Shown here piece after piece: positions 1-5,372 of a DNA stretch of 8,130 nucleotides. Position 1 is the stretch's first letter. Every line of letters starts with the position of its first letter. The notes below the pieces were generated by a model. That model did no database searches. It was given only the letters and a program-made list of their open reading frames with translations, and was not told the origin of the DNA. Made by a program: the position numbers and the translations under genes. Where the stretch lies: NCBI GenBank assembly GCA_014379815.1, contig JACMLA010000337.1, positions 1 to 8,130 of the forward strand, given 5' to 3'. This DNA comes from Bryobacteraceae bacterium (GTDB lineage Bacteria > Acidobacteriota > Terriglobia > Bryobacterales > Bryobacteraceae).

Positions 1-101
1 ATCGTGGATTTCGCAAGCTCTTTGATTCGACTTACAGCCCGGTCTGCTTCGTCTATGTTTACGCCGGCGTCAGCGTAGCGGATGTGTTGTTCAGAGGACA
101 T
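1..101 (-). CDS. purM: PurM, phosphoribosylformylglycinamidine cyclo-ligase (N-terminal fragment)
   Basis: Only the first 33 codons lie in the window; the gene continues off the left edge. Reading leftward from the ATG, the peptide begins MSSEQHIRYADAGVNIDEAD and continues RAVSRIKELAKST. The YADAGV(D/N)I block followed by a helix with an RIK-type segment is the hallmark N-terminus of AIR synthetase. The full enzyme converts FGAM to AIR with ATP in the fifth step of de novo purine synthesis, in the cytoplasm. Asn stands where many homologues have Asp in the GVDI block, a mild substitution. The upstream ribosome binding site is weak (GTGAG about 9 bases before the ATG). The gene is divergent from dtd across 120 bp. 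Identification is from family knowledge of this short block, so it is confident but rests on little sequence. Confidence 0.88.
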   Translation of the reverse strand, partial: MSSEQHIRYADAGVNIDEADRAVSRIKELAKST

Positions 102-138
102 GTCTTAAGTCTCACTTGAGAGTGGTTCGTTCACCAGT

Positions 139-166
139 TTGATACAATTTCGCGAGAACGACGCAA
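139..166 (-). promoter_or_regulatory. Candidate sigma70-type promoter for purM
   Basis: On the minus strand TTGCGT (forward positions 161-166) is followed after 16 bp by TATCAA (139-144). Each is an imperfect match to the -35 and -10 consensus. The location, about 40 bp before the purM ATG in the divergent purM/dtd gap, is sensible. The same bases read on the plus strand give TTGATA, a fair -35 for dtd, but no good -10 follows it. This is a weak motif-only call. Confidence 0.22.
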
Positions 167-207
167 TTACTCTCAATGAACAGCAAATTCGATCACATTG
201 ACGCATG

Positions 208-213
208 AAGGAG
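208..213 (+). promoter_or_regulatory. Ribosome binding site that fixes the dtd start
   Basis: AAGGAG lies 8 bases before the GTG at 222. It sits inside the longer open frame that begins at a TTG at 198, so it argues for the GTG as the real start. The resulting protein then begins MRLVIQRV, which matches the usual N-terminus of the DTD family. Confidence 0.75.
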
Positions 214-221
214 CGAGTATT

Positions 222-668
222 GTGCGCCTTGTGATACAGCGCGTGCTGGAGGCGTCGGTCGAAGCGGAAGGTGCAATAACAGGCTCAATAGGACCTGGAC
301 TCCTGGTATTGTTTGCAGTCGAATCGTCTGACACCACCGCACAAGCCGACTACCTCGTGAAGAAGACTATTGGCCTGCGCATCTTTCCCGACGCCCAGGG
401 CAAAATGAACCGAAGCGTCGCGGATGTTGGAGGCGCGGTGCTTGTAGTGTCGCAATTCACCCTGTTTGGTGATTGCAGCCAGGGATTGCGGCCGAGTTAT
501 AGCCGGGCGGCAACGGCCCAGCAAGCGAGTTCTTTGTACGAATATTATCTTGACAGATTAAGGCAGACAGGTATTCCGGTTCAATCCGGAGTATTTCAGG
601 CGGCTATGAAAGTAACGCTGATAAACGACGGCCCCGTAACTCTGATTTGCGATTCAATATTGTCGTAA
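222..668 (+). CDS. dtd: D-aminoacyl-tRNA deacylase (DTD)
   Basis: A 148-residue protein, the usual size for bacterial DTD. It hydrolyses the ester bond of D-aminoacyl-tRNAs (and glycine mischarged on tRNA-Ala), which keeps D-residues out of translation; it acts as a cytoplasmic dimer. Both family signatures are present: SQFTLFGD at residues 77-84, including the SQxTL motif with Thr80, and NDGPVT at 135-140, containing the Gly137-Pro138 pair that forms the cross-subunit cis-Pro specificity filter in canonical DTD. The block GLRIFPDAQGKMN (51-63) is also typical. The GTG start is chosen for the AAGGAG eight bases upstream and for the MRxVIQRV N-terminus; the frame stays open back to a TTG at 198, which would add eight residues absent from the family. 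The gene is divergent from purM, and a separate promoter candidate follows before the next gene. No truncation or missing key residue is seen. Confidence 0.96.
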   Translation: MRLVIQRVLEASVEAEGAITGSIGPGLLVLFAVESSDTTAQADYLVKKTIGLRIFPDAQGKMNRSVADVGGAVLVVSQFTLFGDCSQGLRPSYSRAATAQQASSLYEYYLDRLRQTGIPVQSGVFQAAMKVTLINDGPVTLICDSILS

Positions 669-690
669 CTTCAGATTTTTCTGGTAAGAT
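660..690 (+). promoter_or_regulatory. Candidate extended -10 promoter for the small basic-protein gene
   Basis: TTGTCG (660-665, overlapping the dtd stop) and TAAGAT (685-690) each match four of six consensus bases. The -10 is preceded by TGG, giving the TGn extended -10 form, which can compensate for the long 19-bp spacer. The predicted start of transcription would fall about position 697, on the dyad described separately. Motif evidence only. Confidence 0.3.
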
Positions 691-695
691 CAGCC

Positions 696-717
696 GTGGA
701 CCAAAAAAATTGGCCAC
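696..717 (+). repeat. Inverted repeat near the expected transcription start of the small basic-protein gene
   Basis: GTGGaCCAA - AAAAA - TTGGCCAC: eight paired positions per arm with one bulged A at 700 and a five-A loop. It begins about 6 bases after the candidate -10 and ends 27 bases before the ATG at 745. It could be an operator for a dimeric repressor or a 5' UTR hairpin. It is unlikely to be a dtd terminator, because no T-tract follows it. Confidence 0.5.
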
Positions 718-744
718 TGACCGACGTGAGGTAGTTGCCAGGAA

Positions 745-1032
745 ATGCCCCGCAATCAAGGAACTTTCACTGATCCAAACCTTCTTGAGGCTGCACTGGA
801 AGGCTTGCTGCTTCAGAAGCAACGACTGGAAGCTCAGATTCAGGAGGTCCGCTCCCTGCTTGGCAAGAAGCGCGGGCCCAGAGCTTCGTCATCCGCATTA
901 GCTGCTCCCGTTGCAGTAAGCCGGACTGCTACCCGGAAACGTGAGCTAAGTGAGCCGGCAAGGAAGCGAATCGCCGCGGCTCAGAAGAAACGCTGGGCGG
1001 AGTACAGACGTAAGCAGAGCCGGGGCGAGTAA
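745..1032 (+). CDS. Small basic protein with N-terminal coiled coil, function unknown
   Basis: A 95-residue protein I cannot assign to a characterised family. Residues 13-40 (LLEAALEGLLLQKQRLEAQI and onward) form a clear amphipathic helix with leucine spacing typical of a coiled coil, so it probably dimerises. Residues 41-65 are a Ser/Ala-rich linker. Residues 64-92 are strongly basic, with a second helix reading ELSEPARKRIAAAQKKRWAE and then a YRRK tail. A terminal S-x-x-x-RKRIAxAQKKRWA helix of this kind recurs, from my memory, at the ends of small uncharacterised proteins in acidobacteria and other phyla; nucleic-acid binding is an inference from charge. There is no signal peptide or membrane segment. 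The ATG has only a distant GAGG (728-731) upstream. The gene is preceded by a candidate promoter and a dyad, and its stop codon directly abuts that of the convergent cbiO. Confidence 0.72.
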   Translation: MPRNQGTFTDPNLLEAALEGLLLQKQRLEAQIQEVRSLLGKKRGPRASSSALAAPVAVSRTATRKRELSEPARKRIAAAQKKRWAEYRRKQSRGE

Positions 1033-1731
1033 CTACCAGTCCCACTGATACTGTCGAATAACTTCCTCAGTTAATCCGTCTCCGACAATGTGTCCATTCT
1101 CAAAGAAGACGGCGCGTTGTGTTGTCTGCCGTGCAAACGAGGCGTCATGAGTAATGATGATCTTTGCCTGATCGAGCCGATTCAATGACCGGGCAAGCTC
1201 ATCACGGCCGGGTGGATCAAGAAAAGTAGTTGGCTCATCCAGCACCAGTAACTCCGGTTGCATCACGAGAACTCCCGCCAGAGCCACCCGACGTTTTTCT
1301 CCTAAGCTCAAGTGCCAGGGAACGCGGTCGTATCCAGCGGTAAAGCCAAGCTGGGCCAGTTGTTCCCGTGCTCGTTGAAATGCTTCTGCGTCGGGAACAC
1401 GCATGTTGCGCAAGCCGAATGCTACGTCGTCCAGGACGGTAGGCATAAACAACTGGTCATCGGCGTCCTGAAAGACAAGTCCAACGGACCGCCGGATCTT
1501 GCTGAGGTTGTGATTTGTTACCTGAAGCCCGCAAACAGTTACTTCGCCCTGCTGAGTCTGCAGCAAGCCGTTCAGGTGGAGTGCGAAGGTAGTTTTACCA
1601 GATCCATTGCGACCCAGGAATGCTACGGATTCTGATGCCTGGAGGGCAAAATCAACGTCGCGCAAAGCGATCGTTCCATCGGGATAAGTGTGTGAGAGAT
1701 TGTGAACCGAGACAACAGCGTCAGACCCCAT
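1033..1731 (-). CDS. cbiO: Ni/Co ECF transporter ATP-binding subunit (CbiO family)
   Basis: A 232-residue ABC ATPase, last gene of the leftward cbiMQO operon. It hydrolyses ATP on the cytoplasmic face to power the energy-coupling-factor metal importer with CbiQ as scaffold. All nucleotide-binding elements are visible: Walker A GRNGSGKTT (40-48), Q-loop Gln88 in VFQDADDQLF, signature LSLGEKRR (141-148), Walker B LLVLDEP (161-167), D-loop FLD (170-172) and switch His195 in ITHD. The DADDQLF segment after the Q-loop is characteristic of CbiO/EcfA. The signature has Leu143 where the usual LSGGE has Gly; the other conserved positions are intact, so the protein should be active. At 232 residues it lacks the longer C-terminal extension of many EcfA proteins, as expected for group I metal systems, where one CbiO homodimer serves. 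The gene starts 6 bp after the cbiQ stop with no clear ribosome binding site, which suggests translational coupling. Nickel versus cobalt cannot be decided from this subunit. Confidence 0.93.
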   Translation of the reverse strand: MGSDAVVSVHNLSHTYPDGTIALRDVDFALQASESVAFLGRNGSGKTTFALHLNGLLQTQQGEVTVCGLQVTNHNLSKIRRSVGLVFQDADDQLFMPTVLDDVAFGLRNMRVPDAEAFQRAREQLAQLGFTAGYDRVPWHLSLGEKRRVALAGVLVMQPELLVLDEPTTFLDPPGRDELARSLNRLDQAKIIITHDASFARQTTQRAVFFENGHIVGDGLTEEVIRQYQWDW

Positions 1732-1737
1732 TGTAAG

Positions 1738-2430
1738 CTACGGAAGCAGCAGACCAGCGGTGACCGAAGCTACGGAAATCAGCAGGACTGCTGCTTCGGG
1801 TACGCCCCAGTTGCGTCCGCTTTCGGTACTAGGAAGTCCGCCAGTATAGCCCCGTGACAGCATGGCCCAATGCACTCGCTCTGCCCGCGAATAGGAGCGA
1901 GCGAACAAGACACCCAGACTTCCAGCTGCTGCCGGAAGGCTCGACGATCCACCTCGACACTGGACTGCGTCCCGCATCCGGAGAGCTTCATCAGTAAGCA
2001 CGAACAGATATCGGTAAACCAGCTGAATGGTGTCGGTAAGAACCTCCGGCACACCCAAACCGGCGAGCGTACGGGTTAGCTCCGGTAACTTCGTTGTTGC
2101 TGCAAAGAGAATCAGCACACCCACCGACAACGTGCTTCGGACGAGGAGTAGAACCGCGCGCGCCTGGTCTCCGGCAAGTAAACTGAACACAACGAACATC
2201 ATTGGCAGAGCAAGAATCGCGATAGTTCGAACCAGCAAGACTCCGGGATGAACCCTGGCCAGTATCAGTGCCGCCAGAATCAGGACGGCAACGCAGACAA
2301 AGGTAAGACTGCTGCCGGAGACAGAAACGCCTCCGAGTAAGATCAGCGCAGCCAGCAGACGTGCCCGTGCGTCGAGATTGTGCATAATTCCGTGAGAGGT
2401 ACTGAGCGGTTCCGGGTCGAACCTGCGCAC
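1738..2430 (-). CDS. cbiQ: Ni/Co ECF transporter transmembrane scaffold (CbiQ/EcfT family)
   Basis: A 230-residue integral membrane protein that links the substrate-binding subunit CbiM to the ATPase CbiO. Hydrophobic segments are visible at about 24-38, 42-60, 65-87, 93-112 and 213-229. Between the last two lies the long cytoplasmic coupling region with the two EcfT signature motifs in degenerate form: AVQCRG (155-160) and AMLSRG (189-194). The arginines at 159 and 193 are the residues that in this family contact the ATPase grooves. The GTG start is supported by AAGGAG eight bases upstream (2439-2444). It begins one base after the cbiM stop, giving the string TGACGTG, so translation is probably coupled. 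A later ATG at codon 16 (MHNLDARARLL) is possible but lacks comparable support. Family assignment is firm; the metal is not determined. Confidence 0.92.
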   Translation of the reverse strand: MRRFDPEPLSTSHGIMHNLDARARLLAALILLGGVSVSGSSLTFVCVAVLILAALILARVHPGVLLVRTIAILALPMMFVVFSLLAGDQARAVLLLVRSTLSVGVLILFAATTKLPELTRTLAGLGVPEVLTDTIQLVYRYLFVLTDEALRMRDAVQCRGGSSSLPAAAGSLGVLFARSYSRAERVHWAMLSRGYTGGLPSTESGRNWGVPEAAVLLISVASVTAGLLLP

Positions 2431-2431
2431 G

Positions 2432-3328
2432 TCACGCGCTCCTTCTGCGCAACAATCGGCTGACGCCTGCGATACAAAAGAAGACCAGCCCGGCTCCGGC
2501 TAATCCAGCTGACGATTTCGCGAAGGCCTGCACGGGGATCCCCTGCCATTCGTATCCCGCGAACGGAGTGGCTAACAGCTGCGTCTCCCGAGCGCTGATT
2601 CCGGCCTTGTTGGCGATCGTTTCGAGGCTGTCTGGTGCGGCAGAGGCAAACACGAATCCGGTACCCGCCAGAAGTACAGCAGTAATTCCTAATGCAACCA
2701 GACCAGCTGAAGGCCGGCCGGGCTGCACACGCGCTGGGCTGAGGCGTGCGATGGCTTCCACGACAACGACGGTGATGACACCTTCGATCAAGCCATTCAC
2801 GACGAAAAGAATCAATGCTCCACCCAGCAATTGCTGCGGCATGGTAACGCTGGAAAGAACCAGTTGAGCCAGCGCACAGGACCCACTCAGAAGCACCGAG
2901 ATCAGTCCCCCGAGAAACAGGCCAACACGCTGCCACTGTCCCCGAAAGAGGGCTATGGGTGCGTATCCGGCGAGGGAACCGGCAATGGCGATATTGAAAA
3001 CGTTTGCCCCGAATGCCAGCAATCCTCCGTCCTGAAACACCAGCGCCTGAATCGCGAGGACTGCCGTCAATACGATGATTGCGGCGAACGGACCAACTGT
3101 AGCTGCAAGGAGTGCTCCACCGAGCAAATGCGCGCTGGTCCCTGGAGCTATCGGGAAGTTAATCATCTGAGCGGCAAAAACAAATGCACCCAGAATTCCG
3201 AGCAGAGGAGTTCGGCTTTCGCCGGGTGAGGTTCGGGTTTGGCGGGCGATCCAGCCCACAGCCGGAAGTGAAATAACGTCGAAGGCTGCCCAGACCGGAG
3301 TGGCCAGAAAGCCATCAGGAATGTGCAT
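2432..3328 (-). CDS. cbiM: Ni/Co ECF transporter substrate-binding subunit CbiM with PDGLE-like tail
   Basis: A 298-residue membrane protein, first gene of the operon, which captures Ni2+ or Co2+ and passes it through the membrane. It begins MHIPDGFL, the invariant CbiM/NikM N-terminus. From structural work on NikM, the amino end of Met1, His2 and a histidine at position 67 form the metal site; here His67 falls exactly in GTSAHLLGG. QMINFPI (54-60) is another family block. The first 200 residues carry several transmembrane helices. Residues 208-298 form a PDGLE-like domain: one helix, then ASAAPDSLETIA (229-240) and a last helix at 272-292. It replaces the separate CbiN found elsewhere, and its signature reads PDSLE, with Ser for Gly. 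The frame is open a further 62 codons upstream, but that stretch lies under the divergent gene. An ATG at 3352 has a better AGGA site, yet would bury the metal-binding N-terminus; I therefore prefer 3328, with a weak GGAA upstream. No riboswitch is visible. Confidence 0.93.
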   Translation of the reverse strand: MHIPDGFLATPVWAAFDVISLPAVGWIARQTRTSPGESRTPLLGILGAFVFAAQMINFPIAPGTSAHLLGGALLAATVGPFAAIIVLTAVLAIQALVFQDGGLLAFGANVFNIAIAGSLAGYAPIALFRGQWQRVGLFLGGLISVLLSGSCALAQLVLSSVTMPQQLLGGALILFVVNGLIEGVITVVVVEAIARLSPARVQPGRPSAGLVALGITAVLLAGTGFVFASAAPDSLETIANKAGISARETQLLATPFAGYEWQGIPVQAFAKSSAGLAGAGLVFFCIAGVSRLLRRRSA

Positions 3329-3371
3329 GTGGTTTCCAGCCCAAGTTAGCATGCCGCTATCCTGAAAAATA
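3329..3371. promoter_or_regulatory. Divergent intergenic region between cbiM and the dehydrogenase gene
   Basis: Only 43 bp separate the two divergent starts, too little for two separate full promoters, so at least the cbiM promoter must lie partly within the dehydrogenase gene. On the plus strand TATCCT (3358-3363) resembles a -10 and ends 8 bases before the dehydrogenase ATG. No ribosome binding site precedes that ATG, which fits a leaderless transcript. No convincing -35 or metal-responsive operator was recognised. Confidence 0.3.
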
Positions 3372-4340
3372 ATGTCCGGACTCAACCTGCTCGTGATTGC
3401 TAAGCCCGGGGCGCGCCATCTTAGCGTGCTCGACAAACTGCCCGCCGAAACCGTGAGGACCATCTCACTGGATGAAAAGGAATTGCTCCTCGCGGCGCCG
3501 GACGCAGACATCATTCTGAATACGAACGCACGCGGTGAGCACTTACGGGCTGTTTTTCTGGCCGCGACGAAAATCCGATGGGTCCACTCCCTTTCGGCAG
3601 GCGTCGAGAAGCAACTCTTCCCGGAACTGGTGGATAGCCCCGTGCCTCTGACGAATGCCCGGGGAGTCTATCGGGAATCGCTGGGAGAGTTTGTCATCGG
3701 TGCGGCCTTATTCTTCGCGAAGGATTTCCGCAGGATGCTGAAGAGTCAGGAGCAAGCTCGCTGGGATCCGTTTACCGTTGACGAGATCAGCCGCCAGACG
3801 ATGGGCGTTGTCGGTTACGGCGAGATTGGCAAAGCAGCAGCACAGCGTGGCAAAGCCCTTGGCATGCGCATTCTGGCGACGCGTCGACGACAGGCCCAGG
3901 GCGAACCCGATTCCATCGTCGACCAGGCTTTTGCACTCGAGCAGCGAGGCGACATGATCGCCGAATCTGACGTCGTCGTGGTGGCTGCCCCCCTCACTCC
4001 GGAAACGCGGGACCTGGTGGGAGTCCATGAGATTGCGCGCATGAAGTCAACCGCAATCGTCATCAACGTTGGCCGGGGACCGGTGATCAATGAACCGGCA
4101 CTGCTCGAGGCTCTCCAGGAGCGCAGGATCAGAGGTGCGGCTCTGGATGTGTTCGACATTGAACCTCTCCCGGAAGGCCATCCATTCTGGCGTCTGGATA
4201 ACGTGCTGCTGTCACCCCACTGCGCCGACAACACATCGGACTGGCTGGAACAAGCCACGGAATTTTTCGTTGGGAATTTTCACCGCTTCGTGAGCGGCGA
4301 GCCACTGCTGAATGTTGTCGATAAAAAGGCAGGGTATTGA
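3372..4340 (+). CDS. D-2-hydroxyacid dehydrogenase, NAD(P)-dependent
   Basis: A 322-residue cytoplasmic oxidoreductase of the D-isomer-specific 2-hydroxyacid dehydrogenase family (glyoxylate/hydroxypyruvate reductase-like), interconverting 2-oxo and 2-hydroxy acids. The split substrate domain (1-100 and the C-terminus) carries SLSAGVEKQL (73-82) and the NARGVYRESLGEFVIG block (95-110). The dinucleotide fold has GYGEIG (148-153). The catalytic set is present: Arg235 in NVGRGPVIN, Glu264 in DVFDIEPLPEGHPFW, and His283 in SPHCADN. The end of the second beta strand reads LATRRRQ (168-174) without the acidic residue that binds the NAD ribose; several arginines there suggest NADPH preference (inference). 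Cys284 follows the catalytic His, where Val, Ile or Ala is more usual. Exact substrate is undetermined. No ribosome binding site precedes the ATG. The stop is one base from the next gene's GTG, so the two are almost certainly co-transcribed and likely metabolically linked through a 2-oxo acid. Confidence 0.9.
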   Translation: MSGLNLLVIAKPGARHLSVLDKLPAETVRTISLDEKELLLAAPDADIILNTNARGEHLRAVFLAATKIRWVHSLSAGVEKQLFPELVDSPVPLTNARGVYRESLGEFVIGAALFFAKDFRRMLKSQEQARWDPFTVDEISRQTMGVVGYGEIGKAAAQRGKALGMRILATRRRQAQGEPDSIVDQAFALEQRGDMIAESDVVVVAAPLTPETRDLVGVHEIARMKSTAIVINVGRGPVINEPALLEALQERRIRGAALDVFDIEPLPEGHPFWRLDNVLLSPHCADNTSDWLEQATEFFVGNFHRFVSGEPLLNVVDKKAGY

Positions 4341-4341
4341 C

Positions 4342-5262
4342 GTGGTGGATCTTGCAGCGATTCGGTCAGCTTCGCAACGGATAGCGCTACTGGTGAAACG
4401 CACTCCGGTCATGACGTCGAGGCTCTTCGATGAAGCTTGCGGCTATCAGTGCTTCTTGAAGTGCGAGAATTTGCAGCGCGGCGGATCCTTCAAGATGCGG
4501 GGAGCCGCGAACTTTCTCCTGTCTATTCCGCCCGCGGATCTGCCGAACGGAGTGGTAGCGTTTTCCTCTGGCAACCACGCGCAAGCCGTCGCACTCGCAG
4601 CGGCCCACACCGGTACCTCGGCAACCATTGCGATGCCGCTGGACGCCCCGGCTGCAAAGCTCGCCGCCACCAAAGCTTACGGTGCCCAGGTAGTTCCGTA
4701 TGACCGGTTTCGCGACGATCGGGAAGCAATCGGCCGCAAGATCGCATCCGAAACAGGCGCGACTTTGGTTCCCCCGTACGATCATGAGTGGATCATCGCC
4801 GGACAGGGAACGGCAGCTCTGGAGCTGCTGGAGGAAGTGCCGGACCTCGACGTGATTGTCGCCTGCGTCGGCGGTGGAGGCTTGCTGTCCGGAACCGCAA
4901 CAGCTGCACTTGGCATTCGCCCAGCGATCAAAGTTTATGGGGCCGAACCGGAGCTCGCCAATGACACTTATCTGTCGCTTCGAGCAGGCGAACGGGTAGA
5001 GATTGCGCCGCCGGATACGATCGCCGATGGTCTTCGGCCGACCAAACCAGGCGCTGTGACTTTCCCAATTGTCCACAAACTTGTGGACGATATTCTCCTG
5101 GTCAGCGAAGAGGAGATCCTGCAAACTCAGAGTTTTGTCGCGAGCCGGATGAAGCTGGTCGTAGAACCGAGTGGAGCAGTCAGCGCGGCAGTGGCTTTGT
5201 TTCGTAAATTGCCGCTGGGGGTGTCTCGCGTTGGCTGCGTGTTCTCCGGAGGCAACGTTTAA
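4342..5262 (+). CDS. PLP-dependent threonine/serine dehydratase or serine-racemase-type enzyme
   Basis: A 306-residue fold-type II PLP enzyme. The family deaminates L-threonine or L-serine to 2-oxobutyrate or pyruvate, or acts on serine (racemase) or threo-3-hydroxyaspartate. Visible motifs: KCENLQRGGSFKMRGA with PLP-lysine Lys51, the SSGNHAQ loop (75-81), the tetraglycine phosphate loop GGGG (177-180), and SGGN close to the end. Glu202, Ala206 and Asp208 in AEPELAND have the spacing of the divalent-metal site of serine racemase. There is no regulatory ACT domain, so it is not the biosynthetic IlvA type. The GTG start, with AGGG seven bases upstream, gives MVDLAAIRSA, the usual family N-terminus. 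An ATG at 4312 in the same frame would add ten residues overlapping the upstream gene. The protein stops right after SGGNV, some ten or more residues shorter than many relatives, although the catalytic core is complete. Substrate cannot be fixed from sequence. Confidence 0.9.
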   Translation: MVDLAAIRSASQRIALLVKRTPVMTSRLFDEACGYQCFLKCENLQRGGSFKMRGAANFLLSIPPADLPNGVVAFSSGNHAQAVALAAAHTGTSATIAMPLDAPAAKLAATKAYGAQVVPYDRFRDDREAIGRKIASETGATLVPPYDHEWIIAGQGTAALELLEEVPDLDVIVACVGGGGLLSGTATAALGIRPAIKVYGAEPELANDTYLSLRAGERVEIAPPDTIADGLRPTKPGAVTFPIVHKLVDDILLVSEEEILQTQSFVASRMKLVVEPSGAVSAAVALFRKLPLGVSRVGCVFSGGNV

Positions 5263-5301
5263 AGCTCCAGCGAAGGTCGTGCACCAATACCCAGGTTGGG
5301 G

Positions 5302-5312
5302 ACGTCTAACAG
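5302..5312 (+). repeat. Direct repeat copy 1, ACGTCTAACAG
   Basis: An identical 11-base copy occurs 50 bp downstream (5352-5362), on the other side of a palindrome. CGTCTAA resembles the -10 of ECF-sigma promoters, but no GAAC-type -35 is found at a proper distance, so the role is open. Confidence 0.5.
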
Positions 5313-5325
5313 TTGCGACGATAAT

Positions 5326-5347
5326 GGAGAAAGCTTAAGCTTTCCCC
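5326..5347. repeat. 22-bp near-perfect palindrome upstream of the S55-like gene
   Basis: The core AAAGCTTAAGCTTT is a perfect 14-bp palindrome containing two HindIII-type sites. It extends to GGAG...CCCC with a single mismatched pair, ten of eleven half-site positions matching. With no loop it suits a protein-bound operator better than an RNA hairpin. It ends 25 bp before the ATG of the S55-like gene. It is not a classical terminator, since C's rather than T's follow. Confidence 0.55.
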
Positions 5348-5351
5348 GAAT

Positions 5352-5362
5352 ACGTCTAACAG
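5352..5362 (+). repeat. Direct repeat copy 2, ACGTCTAACAG
   Basis: Second identical copy, ending 10 bases before the ATG at 5373. Its final AG, with the next base G, forms the weak AGG that may serve as ribosome binding site. It lies 4 bases after the palindrome. Confidence 0.5.
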
Positions 5363-5372
5363 GTTCCGCCAC

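Noticed and set aside
198..221. TTG start adding eight residues to DTD
   Set aside because: The ribosome binding site lies inside this stretch, and the DTD family starts at the GTG-encoded residue before RLVIQRV.
647..901. Plus-strand open frame overlapping the dtd end and the small basic gene
   Set aside because: No domain, no ribosome binding site, and it conflicts with the coiled-coil frame that has coherent composition.
2343..2936. 197-codon open frame on the minus strand in another frame
   Set aside because: It overlaps cbiM and cbiQ, which are certain, and its Trp/Arg/Cys-rich translation is typical of an out-of-frame read.
3329..3514. Upstream extension of cbiM by 62 codons on the minus strand
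   Set aside because: The added residues precede the invariant MHIPDGFL N-terminus and overlap the well-supported dehydrogenase gene on the other strand.
4312..4341. ATG start ten codons upstream for the PLP enzyme
   Set aside because: It would overlap the dehydrogenase end by 29 bases and add residues not seen in the family; the GTG at 4342 has an AGGG at good spacing.
4387..5124. Long 245-codon open frame on the minus strand
   Set aside because: It lies wholly inside the PLP enzyme gene, and its translation shows no recognisable domain; it is a shadow of the codon bias.
5324..5338. Four-codon upstream frame ATG GAG AAA GCT TAA before the S55-like gene
   Set aside because: Too short to judge and largely inside the palindrome; nothing indicates that it is translated.
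5326..5347. Rho-independent terminator after the PLP enzyme gene
   Set aside because: The palindrome has no loop and is AT-rich at its centre, and no T-tract follows.
5303..5359. Two ECF-sigma promoters based on CGTCTAA
   Set aside because: Only the -10-like half is present. The positions where a GAAC-type -35 should stand read differently for both copies, so it is not called as a promoter feature.
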